Below are positions 11,701-26,700 of a DNA stretch of 64,000 nucleotides, in pieces; the first letter of the stretch is position 1, and the number at the start of each line of letters is the position of its first letter. The position numbers and the translations under genes are program-made. The stretch is taken from NCBI RefSeq assembly GCF_036588685.1, contig NC_086380.1, positions 66,600,180 through 66,664,179 on the forward strand, in the 5' to 3' direction. The notes under the pieces were generated by a model that did not search any database, was not told the origin of the DNA, and was given only the letters and a program-made list of their open reading frames with translations. Source of the stretch: Mytilus trossulus (Eukaryota; Mollusca; Bivalvia; Mytilida; Mytilidae).

Positions 11701-14700
11701 TGTAACACTTCATTTGGGACTGAAAGGTATTTGATTTGGACAAAAGAAAAGTTTTTGTCACACAACATTTCAATAATTCATATTGTGAAACTTGAATCTG
11801 AATGTGAAATCAAATTTGTTTTCAGTTATTTCCCTTTAAAAGAAAGAAGTTCTTCACAATAGAGCTCTATTGAGATGCACATAAAAATAAATCTTTTAAC
11901 ATAATATTAAACCTTGTTTAGCTTCAAACTGGTTTTTAGATCAATTAAATAATTGATATTAAAAAAAATATATATAGCAAAAAATGACTGTTTCTGATGA
12001 TGTATTGCTGCCTTGCTGTCTTTATTTATTTTGGTCATTGGGTTGCCGTCTTATTGACATTGTCACATATACCCCTCATTTCCTTTCATTAAGATAAAAT
12101 TTTACAAGGAAATCAACATAGAATAAGCTGGATAAACAAAATAGTTCATCTCTTAACGAAAATGCACACTATTGCGCTATATCAAGGGAAGGGAAATAAC
12201 TCATATTTACTTCTGCTTTTTAAGTCGATACATTGATTCAAGAAATTAAATATTCATCTACACAGAACTTTTAAATATTGCTAAGGATATAATAATTATA
12301 TAATAAGATGTATAAATACAAAGAATACTATATGAAATTATACATAATGCATATGTAAGATCACTACAGTCTGAACAAAAAGTTCAATCTTATTTCTTTG
12401 GCAGCAAATATTAGTAAAGATTTGTTATTTAATCAATTGAAATATTTCACAAGGATTCCTGGCTGATTAAAACAGTGTAAAAATCTAAATGCAACAGCAG
12501 TTCAACATCATACAGTATAGGAATTTTCCTCCCTCATATTTTGAATTTACATCTACTAAATTTTTTGTTCATCAAGTAAAACTTTTTTCTAAGTTACACT
12601 TCATTTATAACATATTAGTTTTCATTTATTGTTTTGTACATTAATTCAGTTTTATACTACCTTGATTTGTTAGACATTTGTCATATCAGAGCCATTTATA
12701 GCTTGTTAGGGTATGCAGTATGAGTTTTGCTCATTGTTGAAGGCTGTAAAGTGACATAGAGCTGTTCAGTATTTTTGTGACTTTAGTTTTTGCTAACTTC
12801 TACATCATAGTACATCATGCCATCAGTTGGTCTCTGGTGAAAAGATGCCTCATTGGCAATCATACCACTTTTACTTATTATCATATTACGAACTGATATT
12901 CTCAAGTTTTTACATATTTTTGTGAATTGTTTTATATTCTGAAATGGTGAACTTTACGTTACCGTGCGATCTTTGAATTAGATTCATATTTAAAATGAAA
13001 ACAACCAGAGGATTAGAAAAATTCATTAGCCAATGAAATGAAACTCATTCAGGGTTAAACAAAGTTCACAAAACAGGTCAGAGGTTAGGTTTATATCATG
13101 TTGCATACAATGAGTATTGTTTTTTGTTAACACTGCAGAATAATCATCAATAACAACGAACTTACTGGTACAATCTAGATCCAAATAAAGTTGATTTACA
13201 CATTACTTAACGTAACAGATACAGTTACAATTTCAGTTAAATGTATAAAATTGACCAAAAAAGTCTGAGAGATTTAAATTTTTCAAATGATTACCAAACT
13301 TAGACACAAGGATTATTCATCAACTCAATATCGAAATTCCAAAGTCCATATCTGAACCAGAAAAAAAATATTTTCGCAAAAATTACTTTCTGTGTTTACA
13401 TTTTTTTTATAAGTACCATGAGAAAAAAGTATTTCAGAAATGCAACAAAATATTGTTACTGCTACATTCATAAACTAGAAATTTGATGAAAGTTGTTCAT
13501 TCAAAAAATGATGATTATCTCCCCTTCTATACGACTTATTACGTTTTTTTTTCATAAAAATACATTGATACTATTCAAACTTTTAATCTTATTTGTAAAA
13601 AGTACTACCAAATGAGTGTTTAATGATCTTGATAGGCTATAAAGCCCTTGCATGGTCACCTGTAAAAGCCCCCCCCCCCAAAAAAAAAAAAAAAATATGA
13701 ATGTAGAGTGTATTAGAATTTAGATGAAATATAATGGAATAGAAAGTTATATTCAATTAATTAACAGTGAGTCATTCAACTTGGACCAAAACAATGTGTT
13801 ATGTTTTAGATGATAATTCTGCAGTAAAAGTTATATTAAGGGTATAGTGTTGTAACTTGTATGTGTTTATACCTGATCTATCATCTGCAAGAAAGTTCAT
13901 TGAGAGAATTAAGTATTCTGTTTTTAAATTTGAGATAAATTGGCACACTGAACTTTTTTTTCAGTTTCTTATTACTACTTAAAATATTGCAGTGAAAATA
14001 AAGCAGTATAAATATCAAATAAAGCAAAATTACATCTGATTGAAAAATGAAAAATGAATATAACATAGCTGCATTAAGCATCTATCATGTACAAAATAAG
14101 GAAATGTGCCATATAAAATAGTACTGTCGTAATTATTGATTGTTTTTATAGCAAATAATTTCAAATACCTTTTCCTTTGTCTTTCTTAGAAGATCCTGGT
14201 TTATTCTTTTTATCTTTATCTTTCTTTCCATCCTACAAAAATAAACTAAGTGAATTTACTCATTGAACACTACTATTATTTTTAACAATACTGATAACAA
14301 AACCAAAACATAGTGTTATCTTTTTCTTTCACAGTAAAATTGCAAAGTTAATGCAATATCACAATTAAATATAATGATGTTACCAGATGGTGATTCTGAT
14401 TTTATTGAATTGATAATTGTTGGAAATTCAAGTCAGTTCATGAGTTGAAGTTTAAAGCCTTCCTGGTAAGCTGGGTTAAATTGTTCTAAGTAACAATGGA
14501 ACAGGCCAGAATTTCTATAAAAAAAAATTAATGTATGGTTGCCTATTCTTCATTTGAATTTTGGTGGATAGTTGTCTCATTGGTAATCATACCACATTTC
14601 CTCATTTTTATATGAGCTTGATTACAACAGAAATATTGACAATGTTCCTGTATCAAAAAAAGTTTGTTGTAGAGAATAAAAGTAAAAAAAACAACAAGTC

Positions 14701-17700
14701 AACAAGAATGTGTCCAAAGTACATGGATGCCCCACTCGCACTATCCTTTTCCATGTTCCATGGACCGTGAAATTGGGTAATAATTTAATTTGGCATTAAA
14801 ATAAGAAAGATTATACTATAGGGAACATATGCACTAAGTTTCAAGTTGATTGGACTTCAATTTTATCAAAAACAACCTTGACCAAAAACTTTAACCTGAA
14901 ATTCCCACTTTCATTTTCTATGTTCAGTGGACCGTGAAATTGGGGTCAAAAGTCTAATTTGGCTTAAAAATTATAAAGATCATATCATAAGCGACAAGTG
15001 TATTAAGTTTCAAGTTGATTGGACTTCAGCTTCATCAAAAATAGCTACCTGGACCAAAAACTTTAACCTGAAAACTCTAACTTTCGTTTTCTCTGTTCAG
15101 TGGACCGTGAAATTGGGGTCAAACGTCTAATTTGGCTTAAAAATTAGAAAGAACATATCATAAGCAACAAGTGTACTAAGTTTCAAGTTGATTGGACTTC
15201 ATCTTCATCAAAAACTACCTTGATCAAAAACTTTAACCTGGTAACAAACGGACACACAGAGGGAATAACGGACAAACAAACGGAGCCACAGACCAGAAAA
15301 CATAACGCCCCTCTACTATCGTAGGTGGGGCATTAAAATAAATTGGAGCTTAAACAAACCTTTTTATCAGTTTCTGTCCCTTTTGGTCCACCAGACAATT
15401 CTGCTGCCAGTTCAGCGCCATCTTTCTTAAACACTGTTTTAAATTCATACTCTCCTTCTAAAAACTCTTCCATAGGGATATGGAAGTTAGCAAGTGTTGT
15501 ATATGATGGTGGTCCACGTTTTAACTCCATCTCTGGTTCTTTCTTCTTCTTTCCTCCTTTTCCCTTGTCATCTTTTCCCTGTAGATAAAAATAATTATGT
15601 TTATGAAAGGTAGAAGATAAATGTTCAATTGATTTACAAGTATTTGTTTAACTGACAAAACCAAAAGAGAAGGTTCAACAGGAAAATTTAACTTAAAAAT
15701 ATCATTCTAATGCAATTTGTTTGTTACAATGATTTTAATTGGTTGTCAGCATATATATTTTGAGGGAGTAAATTCTAAGTTTAACCAGTCTGTGATATGA
15801 GTAAGCAGACATTTGGAATTTCAAATTTTTTAGTGTACAATTTCTTCAGAAAAAGTAGTGTTTTTATCTGAAATTTTTACTATTGTCACAAGCCAAATTT
15901 CTTGAAGTACTCAAGAATTACCTAGATGAGGTTGAAATTTACATAATGCATAGAGACCTTTCTATTTTTGAAGACCGATTAAGTTGACATCTTGACATTG
16001 TTTGGTTTTTAATGTACTAAAGGGTTGCTGTGCCATTGATGTATACCCAAACTTCTTTTGTTCTCCTATATGTATCAGAGTAGGAAAAGAACTCACAACC
16101 AACTCTCAGCAAGATCCATATAATTCACTGCCTTGTAGAAAGAGGTTCTCTTTAAAAATTGTTTTAAAAATATTCACAGATTTACAAAGTTTTGAATCAG
16201 AAGTCAATGCTTTTAAACTAAACTGCAAATTTTTTCAGATACATAACATTCTAAATTGCTTTTCTGCTTTTTTCATTTTAAACAACAAATTAATAAAAAA
16301 ATTCAAGAATATTTCTTAATTGTTTTAAAAGAAATCATGTCAGCAAATGAACAAAACTCAAAACAGCAAGTAAATACACATAAAAACACTGCCAACATAT
16401 ATTTGCCAAAACATTGCCAACATATAGTTATGCTAAAACATTGCCAAGGCCAAACATATAGATTTGCTAAAACACTGCCAATATACAAATTTGCCAAAAC
16501 ACCGCCAAACACACAGATTTGCTAAAACACTATAAATTGTCATAAATAACAGTCAAACTTTGCTGCATTACTATACATTTCGTATAAACTGCAATCTATC
16601 TTTCACACTACACTTTTTTTTAAATTGCTAAAATAATGGCTAGATTACCTGCCTTGCTCTTTTTTGTTATCATGTAAGGTTAATAATCATCAATAGTTTA
16701 TGTTTCCTTTTAAGGAAGTTAATTTCATTTTTAGATTATTACAGCAGAATTTTAAAAATTGTTTGATTTTAATTTGAATAAAAATTGCTCAAGTAAAACA
16801 GCTTTATCTAAATATCCTTATGAAAAAAATTGTAACTACAACTTGGAACTGTCTTATAAATTTTGATTGTGGTCTTTAATTTTATTTTTTTTAAAACCAG
16901 AACCACATACAAAAATACATGTTCAAGTATAAAGGTTTCTTGCAATAAACCTGGCACATATGCACAAACGTGTGAACAGACTTATTATTTCTGCAAAAAG
17001 AGTCATACTGTGGAATCCTTAATTTTCATGGGACCCATTTTTCGTAGATTGAGAAAAACTTGCATTTTCATCGATACTTTTTATTTTGTAGTTTTGTCAA
17101 AGTCTGCATATATAACTATAGAAATTTGTTATTCATTAAACATTTAATTTTGTGGTTCAATTGTAACAAAGAAATCCACAAAAATTTGGTATCCTAAGAA
17201 TAATAATGAATCCACAGATATAGATGTAGGGACCCAGTCTGTCTTATAGTCTTACTTTTAAATCTTTTTTCTCCTCTTTCTTTTCGTCTTTCTTTTTATC
17301 TTTTTTCTGTCCTGAAGGAGAAGTGAGATCGGGTGTCTCATCAGCGGGTGTACACAGAACCTGTAACAGCAATGGGTTATAATGCTCACAGCAAGCAAAA
17401 CATCAGCACTAACATATAGCATCAAATAGACAATGAGAGATAGCAGATTATATGCATGTACTATACAGATTAACACTTTTAATGGTTGAGAGGCCAATAT
17501 ATATATATTATTTCTCCTTTAGTCCAGTTCCTGCATTTAAAAAAAAAATCTTTTATTTGACTTTTTATTTGACTTTATATTTTGTACCATTTTTTTTCTG
17601 TGCAGATGTATGGGGAAGATTTATATAGTAAGTTATCTAAAAAAAAAAGACATTTCCTGATTCAAAAGATGTTCAAAACAGTTATATCTGCATTCTTTTA

Positions 17701-20700
17701 TACAGACAAAAATTCTGTTTAACACAGCAAGTGAAATTAAAGGTGGCAAGCAAAAGCATTTTTCAGGATTCTAAAAGATTGAAGTAATTCAAGAAAAAAA
17801 ACCATTGTAATGTGAAAAAGTCATATGAATTCACAAAATAAGACAAACTTTTAATTAGATATTAAAAATATTATATCAATCTTATTTTTAGCAGCCAGCA
17901 AAATTTTGTTACTTTTTTATTAATATTTGCAGCCATTGACATTGTACAATATAATTCATGCTAGAAAATGACCTTTTTATCTTTGGCTGATGCTGATTTA
18001 GATACAGCAGATCCAACAGTAGAATCAGGTGTGCAGTGAACCTGGTTTATAAAGGCAGTGGAAACTATCACAACATGGAAATATTCATATCAATTAAATG
18101 ATTGTGGCTTTGAAAAATTGTGCATTGTGAAATATAAATTACATTGGTGTATAGCCACTGAAGGTGAAAGGTTCACATCAACGTATCAATCTGTGGCTCC
18201 CCATTAGAACTTTACGGATCATAACAATTACTAAAATGAACCATTCATACTTAAAAAGCCAATTTTTAACAAGGATAGAAAGATAAAGAAACAAAAGTCA
18301 ATGTCAAAAAATAATTAAACCCATATTTCTTTATAACCCAAATGAATCCAAAAATTTTTGAAAAGACACTTTATTATTTAAACTGACTTTAACAAGAATT
18401 TGACGTTCCCTTGTCACCATCTTACGGTGTTTATATATCTCAACTTGTACGATTCGCTCGTGTATGTAACAATGTCTTAGATTTTAACGAGAGAAATTTA
18501 TGTATTACTGAAAAATTATTACACCAGGGTTTTCGATATCACAAACTAGTCAAAACATTTACTAAATTTTATCATCGGTATAAAGACATCATTCGTAAAT
18601 ATAGCTCAACATGCAGACTTTTTATACGTTCAGGTATTTCACATCCAATTTTTTATGGAAATATTCTTTATAAAGCACAAAGGTGTCAGTATTCACCTCA
18701 TAAACTTACAAAACCTTTGAATAGACTTATTAAGAAGGGATATAATTACGATACTGTTGTCAAGTCATTAAAGATTGCATATTTTGGCGTTAATATTGAG
18801 TCACTGATGAGGTCTTTGCGTCGGAACTAAACACATTTATTCTAAAAACAGTTGTTGGCATGACACGGGTTATGTTCTTCTCATATATGTTATGATGGTA
18901 TGATACTAAACCCCTTACGGGAAGGATTGTGCCTGATGTTCATATGATGAAATCATAATCTTTCAGTCAGTTTAATTGAAGTCTGGAGCTGGCATGTCAG
19001 TTAACTGCTAGTAGTCTGTTGTTATTTATGTATTATTGTCATTTTGTTTATTTTCTTTGGTTACATCTTCTGACATCAGACTCGGACTTCTCTTGAACTG
19101 ACTTTTAATGTGCGTATTGTTATGCTTTTACTTTTCTACACTGGTTAGAGGTATAGGGGGAGGGTTGAGATCTCACAAACATGTTTAACCCCGCCGCATT
19201 TTTGCGCCTGTCCCAAGTCAGGAGCCTCTGGCCTTTGTTAGTCTTGTATTATTTAAATTTTAGTTTCTTGTGTACAATTTGGAAATTAGTATGGCGTTCA
19301 TTATCACTGAACTAGTATATATTTGTTTAGGGGCCAGCTGAAGGACGCCTCCAGGTGCGGGAATTTCTCGCTACATTGAAGACCTGTTGGTGACCTTCTG
19401 CTGTTGTGTTTTTTTATTTTGGTCGGGTTGTTGTCTCTTTGACACATTCCCCATTTCCATTCTCAATTTTATGTCCTATTAGAACTTACTATGTAACAGT
19501 ATGTTATTTGTGAGGATTTTGCTATTGGTAAAAATTTTCTGAAATTTTCTGAAATTTTCAAAAAGTATATAAAAAAGGGAGATAAAAATTGATGTTAACA
19601 ACATAAACACAATATTGCTTTCAATTTTCAGCACATGTTAAGTAGTTTATATATCAAATTGGAAGGTTGGAAGGGAATTTTGTGTGTGGAATCATTACCA
19701 TTTGACATAAACACTGAAAGCAAAAAAAATACAGGTTTATGTTTTTAGCTCTCTAAAAATAAACAATTTAAATAATATAATTACAGCAAAACACAATAGA
19801 CTATAAATATCTGTCTTGCTTTTTCATGCTATTTCATAATCCAAATAATTCCTTCCCTCCCTGTAATCAACTCGACCACTCACAAGGGCCTGTGCTCTTG
19901 GTAAGATACAAATGTGTCACAAATCAATAAACTTGATTGCCTCTCTCTGAATATTATCATTATCTAGTTAATTCTGAATATTAATGTGTTTTTCTTTTTA
20001 TATTGAGAAGGCTATGAGGACTATTTGTAAAGCTGCAAAATTTTATAAATTAAAAACAAACACAGTTTAATTCTGTAAAATCAAGTCTTATTTTCAACCA
20101 TTCTTTTTAGAATTCCAATTTCCACATTTCAAAAATTTATTATGTACTTTTATGATTTTCAACTAGCTTTTGCATAAACAATCTAGCATTTTGACAATGT
20201 CCTACTTTTTAACCTTTGAACTTTTTGATGATGCAGATGTCAATCTTTCATCAATACTCGGTGCCGGTGGCGTGTGAAGAGGGAGATAAAGTATCTATTG
20301 ACAGAAAAACAAAATAAGGATTGTCTTCATATCTTACTTTAAAATCATAAATATAGAACACTGTTTATTCAGAGATTATTGTGAGGTTATTTTAAAATGC
20401 AAATAATGCAACTGGGTGAGTATCGCAATGATAAGAACTTACATTCCAATATCAGATATTTATTTAATCGCAAAAATTAATTGGCTTTGTTGTCTTTTCT
20501 TAAAAAATCGCAATGATACATGCAAGCAATAATTTCTGAAATTACAGTAAACTGAAACAAGTGTGTAATCTAAGTATTCTGTTTAATGCTTGTATGACTT
20601 TTTTTTGTCTGTAAGTCTTTATTTTGGGTCATGGTGTTGTCTTCCTTTTTTTGGTCAATCAATTTTGTTTGAATCATCATCATCTTGAGCTTATCATTTG

Positions 20701-23700
20701 TTGACTTTAGACTTTTGGTTATTAAAAACATTTGCATACTGAATTTAAAATTCAATGTACAAACTTATATCATTGATACTGTATAAATGTCAGTTATTGT
20801 TCTTTTTCTGTTTTTTGTTACATTTAGAATGCGAGATAGTTTTTTTTTACAATTCCTTTCTCTCGTTTGATTTGTTGTCACAGCGCCAGCAACAATATCA
20901 TACTTGAATTCACTTTCATTTTCTTGAGAAGAAGTATCGTAAAATTGAGACACCTTGTTTTATTTCTTCATCCCTAGTTGAATACATGAAGATTTGTTTT
21001 ATTTCTTCATCCCTAGTTTAATGCATGAAGATTTGTTTTATTTCTTCATCCCTAGTTTAATACATAAAGATTTGTTTTATTTCTTCATCCCTAGTTTAAT
21101 GCATGAAGATTTGTTTTATTTCTTCATCCCTAGTTTAATGCATGAAGATTTGTTTTATTTCTTCATCCCTAGTTTGATACATGAAGATTTTTCTTCATTA
21201 TAAAATTCAATTTCTTAAGTCTTACCATTTCTTCCATGACCATGATATTCATTCCTTGTTTGAAAAAGTTTCTGAGGCCCAAAAGATCATCCCTTATTAC
21301 CACTTGGGACCAGTCTAATTGGATGTTCTCAGACCAGGGTCCCATTCCTGAATTCAATGGACTTTCTTTTATGACATCATCTGCTTCTTCTTTATGTTGT
21401 TCCTTGTCAGGAGAACCCCCTCCTTCACGCTGCCCAGGAACTGGAGTTGACTGACATACAGATTGGTCTTGTTCTTCTAATTTTTCTAATTCAGCTGTGA
21501 GAAGAGATGCAATAGAATAATGGGGCTACAGACTGAAGTCAAAATTGATTGATTGTTGTTTGTTTAATGTCCAGTGGCAAATAATTCATTCATGTTAAAA
21601 AAAAGGCTGAAGTAAATAACACTGATCTTAAATGTGGTGTTCTAAAAATTGTCAAAGATTTAAAACTTCTTATAAACTTCCTTGACTTTCTTTTTCCTCT
21701 ATTTATATGAGAAAGACTTCATAAAAACTTAGCTCACAACCAATCAGAATAGGCATGTTGCTTAATTTCGAAACAAAAAGACATCACACTAATATTTATA
21801 AGGTTATAATTACTTGTAGGTTCCCTGGCGATAACAACCTCAGGTTCTGCGGTGAAATTGACATTTTTAGCCGTTTCCATAAAACTCATGTCAGTTCCTT
21901 CATCCTCTTCTGCAATGGCTGGACTTGTCTGAAAAGTTATTTAAAATTTCTAAATAAAACAAATTATTGAGATATTTTTGACAAACCTTTTTGGTGATGC
22001 CAGTCTATATTATGAAGGAATTAATTTTATTTTTTCATTAACTACAAATTACATAGTTACAGGGAATATATATGTGTAATATATTTATTGTATTTGTCTA
22101 CCCTCATTTATCATTCTCACCAATTAAATTTGTTATTTCTCACTAACTGAATTGTTGTCTGTTCTATGGTTGGGTTGTTGACTCTTTGACACATTTCCCA
22201 TTTCCATTCTCAATTTTATTCTATATACTGGAAATTCAGAAATTATTGCGTGCATTTGTTATTGCGATTTTGTCATTTTAGACTTAAATGCGATTTTAAT
22301 TTTTACGATTTTGAGAAAAATTCTGTTTAATTCATATAAAATATTTCAAAATGCGAGTTTAAATTATTGCGTTTACAACCCTGTCGCATTTTTGCAATAA
22401 TAAAAACCTTGCATTAATTTTGTGAATTTACTGTATTATAAAATAATTGAAAAAGTTCCTTCAGAAGAAGTCCTCTTACCTCATGAATGTTACACGTGTG
22501 TAAATAGCTTAAAATATATATTTATATGTTACATTTAACATTTTAAAACTATCAATTGCTTACTATTTGAAACATCAACATTAATTATATTTTTCAGTAC
22601 AGCCATGGTTCCAACTTTTGTGTGTGAAAAAATATAAATATATGTTGTGCATAGTTGATTTTCAAAACTGCTTAAAACCCTGATCAAACACTGCTGAAAA
22701 CCCTGATAAAGCACTGCTTAAACCCCCTGTAAAACATTGCTTAAAACCCTGATAAAACACTGCTTAAAAACATTATAGAACACTGCTTAAAACCCTGATA
22801 AATCACTGTTTAAAACCCTGATCAAACACTGCTTAAAACCCTGATAAATCACTGCTTAAAACCCTTATAAAACACTGATTAAAACCCTGGTAAAATGTGC
22901 AATGAGTGTCATTAACCATGCAAATAGTGATAAGTAAAATTTACAATAAATGCTAACAGCATTTTATATAAAATATAATGAAAAACGGCCAACATTAAAA
23001 TACATTTAAATACAACCTTTTTTGAAGGAAAATGTGTACTGTACATAGAATAGAATAGAATATTTTTATTTCCCAAATTACAGGTCCCATAAAGGGCATA
23101 AAATCAGATAAATTGATTTACATAATTGGTAACAACAACAATAATAGAGGCATATACATATATATTTGTACATATCATTTAGGCTAAATACATAAATGAC
23201 ACTGTAAGAAATTATCACCATTAAAATGAAAAAAAGTGGTTTCATGCAAATTTATTCAGTTATTTAAAAGCATTTGCAAATTTTATTCAAGGTGACTGCG
23301 ATTGAAACTGTCATAGAAAAAATGAGAAATCTTTTAAAACTGCTTGTACTTGTGAATTTCAGTAAGTACATTATGAAATGAATAAATAACAAATGCCAGA
23401 AAAATGCTAAAGATTTAGTTTTTAAAAGCTACAATCTCATTTTATCAAATAACCAAAGAAACCCTAGTTTACTGTATGTGAAATGTAGTTATAATATCAT
23501 TATTAATTAGTCCCAATTTACTCTGACGTCCCACTGTTCCAGCTTATCTGGCAAAAAACTGTTGTATGTCAGAGTAATCTCTGATTAAAAAATATTTTGC
23601 AATAATGTTGGCTGTTAATAATTTTATAACTGTGTGATTTTTCTTGAGTGCAAATTATGTGCAAAGTTAATTCAAACTACTGACTTTAATATTAATAATA

Positions 23701-26700
23701 ATTATAGGGTAAAACCATTCCATGATTCCCACTACCATTCCCTACTTCTAATTCTATCCCAAGACACAAATCAATCTGTTGAACTTTTCCAGGATATTTC
23801 TATTTGTTACTCCATCTAGTAGTGGCCTCATGTGTATGCATTAAGAGGATTAAGTAAGTAAGAAATCCATCAATGTCTTCTCCCCGGTCCCTCTCATTTA
23901 CCCCTAGTTCCCACCTCCTGCTTTCCTGTCAACGACTCCATTTTCCTACCCTCTCATTCTTGGTTTCCCTTATCCCTGCCCAATCCCTAAAAAATGTATG
24001 GTGTGTGTCCAGACGACACTTGATCAGCTTCATCTATAATTTAGCTTGTTTAGAGAACATTTGAATCAGGGCCAAAAAGAACTGTGAAATGGGGGTGGTT
24101 AATCAGACAAATTGGCATAAAAATATAAAAGGAACATGGATACTGAAACCAAAACTTTTTAACCTTCATTTGGATGGACCAATGGAATTTCCTACAGACA
24201 ACAAATGGACACAGATCAGAAAACAAAATGCCCATCTTCTACCATAGGTTCAGCATAAATCTTTTTTTTTTCTTTCTACCATTAGCTTGCATGCATGAAT
24301 AAAATTGATATAAATATGTACTTCTCAACACCATGCTAATTTAAAATTCACCTTCTTTCCATTTTTTGTTTTAGACTTAGATTTCAATATTGTCCCATTC
24401 TGAACAAAGAAATAAAACAAACTATTCTGAATTTATATTTCTTAAACAATTTTTATCAATGATACTAATTCTTTGTATGCAGTTTGATACAAGATGCCAA
24501 GTTTTCTTTTCTTTAAGTAAGTTTGTAGGCAAAGGTCTTATTGTTGATGTCCTATGAATTATTGTTAATTTTAAGCTTTATGGTCTTGTATTTTTTGTAG
24601 CGTTTTGACTGTCTATATGTATATTGTTTTTTGATTGTTTATATTTAGTTTTTTTTCTTTAATGTGTATGGAGCTTTTGACTGTTTACATGTATGTATCT
24701 TTTTGACTTTTTACATGTATGTATCTTTTTGACTTTTTACATCTATGTATCTTTTTGACTTTTTATATTGCTGTTGTTTTTTACTGTTTATATATATGCA
24801 GCTTTTGACTGTTTATGTATGCAGCTTTTGACTGTTTATAGTATGTTGCTTTTTGACTGTTTATATGAATATAGCTTTTTGTATACTTTATATGAATGTA
24901 GCTTTGTGACTGTTTATAAGTATGAATCTTTTGGCAGTTGTTATTTACTTGTCAATGAATTCAAAATATTTAAAGAAGAATATTCAAAATATAAAATGGC
25001 AAACAAATTTGTATTTTTAATCTTAATCATGAAAATATCTGACATTCTGCTGATTCATTTATTATTGTGGGTACATTTTTTGTGGCATAGATTAAATAAA
25101 CATCTTATTTTCTTGAATATTTGATTTACAGGTTTGTCAAAATTTGTATATAGGCCTATAAAGAGGATGTTCTTCCTTGTTCATATTTCACAAATAACCA
25201 CAAAATCCACAAAAGTTGGTATCCCTCAATAATAATGAATTAACAGTAAAGGGAAACAACTGTTATAAAACATAAAATATTTGATATAATTATGCTTTGA
25301 TAACTTACAGGCATTCCAGAATAAGTTGACTGGTCCCCACTGGGCATGGGTGACTCTCCACCTAAACCTGGCATTTCTAACTCATCATGGGGTATGTGCA
25401 TAACTTCAGGTTTACTGACAGTTTCAGCCAGGAACATAAACTGTACAAGGTATTTTCTTTCTACAATTGGATAATCTGGTTGGTCATCAGGGTTCTAAAA
25501 TATAAGAATTTAATCATGGTAAACAGCCAGGAACATATACTGTACAAGGTATTTCCTTTCTACAATTGGATAATCTGGTTGGTCATCAGGGTTCTAAAAT
25601 AAAAGAAGTTAATCATGGTAAACAGCCAAGAACATAAACTGTACAGGGTATTTCCTTTCTACAATTGGATAATCTGGTTGGTCATCAGGGTTCTAAAATA
25701 AAAGAAGTTAATCATGGTAAACAGCCAAGAACATAAACTGTACAAGGTATTTCCTTTCTACAATTGGATAATCTGGTTGGTCATCAGGGTTCTAAAATAT
25801 AAGAAGTTAATCATGGTAAACAGCCAAGAACATGAACTGTACAAGGTATTTCCTTTCTACAATTGGATAATCTGGTTGGTCATCAGGGTTCTAAAATATA
25901 AGAAGTTAATTATGGTAAACAGTCAGGAACATAAACTGTACAAGGTATTTTCTTTCAACGATTGCATAATCTGGTTGGTCATCAGGGTTCTAAAATATAA
26001 GAAGTTAATTATGGTAAACAGTCAGGAACATAAACTGTACAAGGTATTTTCTTTCTACGATTGCATAATCTGGTTGGTCATCAGGATTCTAAAATAAAAG
26101 AAGTTAGTCATGGTAAACAGCCAAGAACATAAACTGTACAAGGTATTTCATTTCTACAATTGGATAATCTGGTTGGTCATCAGGATTCTAAAATATAAGA
26201 AGTAATTACATTGGTTGCAATGAATTACATTGAAATACCAGTTAGATAAAAATCAATAATTTCACATGTGAAATAAATATGGTTATTTCACTCTCTGACG
26301 TCATACAATAATAGGCGTTGTCAAGACGTTGGATCGAAACAAATTGTGAATGCGTAGGAAAAAAATATATTTCCTTACTTTTTTTACATAAATTTCGTAA
26401 AAGAAAGACATTTGTCAATGTAATAAAAAGAATAACTACGCGCATTCGTGAATTAATGTGTTGTTCGTTCACTCGTTGAATATTTTTCTCTATTTGAATT
26501 CTTAAATTAGTTATTCTATAATTAATCATGATAAAAAGATAAACCACAGATACCACAGATACATTAAAACTCATAAGTTGAAAATAAACTAACAACACCA
26601 TGTCTTAAAAAAAAATAACAACATACAAACAATAGAACACAAAATACATGGAAAACTGAAAAACGGATTACAAAAATGTGTTTTTATTCATATAAAGTAC

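Noticed and set aside
20994..21203. Repetitive plus-strand frame ([13 protein letters not shown] units)
   Set aside because: Translation of a 39-bp minisatellite; low complexity and no start context.
25387..26097. Plus-strand open frames with a 33-residue repeated peptide
   Set aside because: They come from the 99-bp array, whose period keeps frames open on both strands. The minus strand carries the real exon start and splice sites.
26242..26601. 119-codon minus-strand frame
   Set aside because: Begins in a known dispersed repeat and shows no family likeness; hydrophobic composition follows from AT richness.
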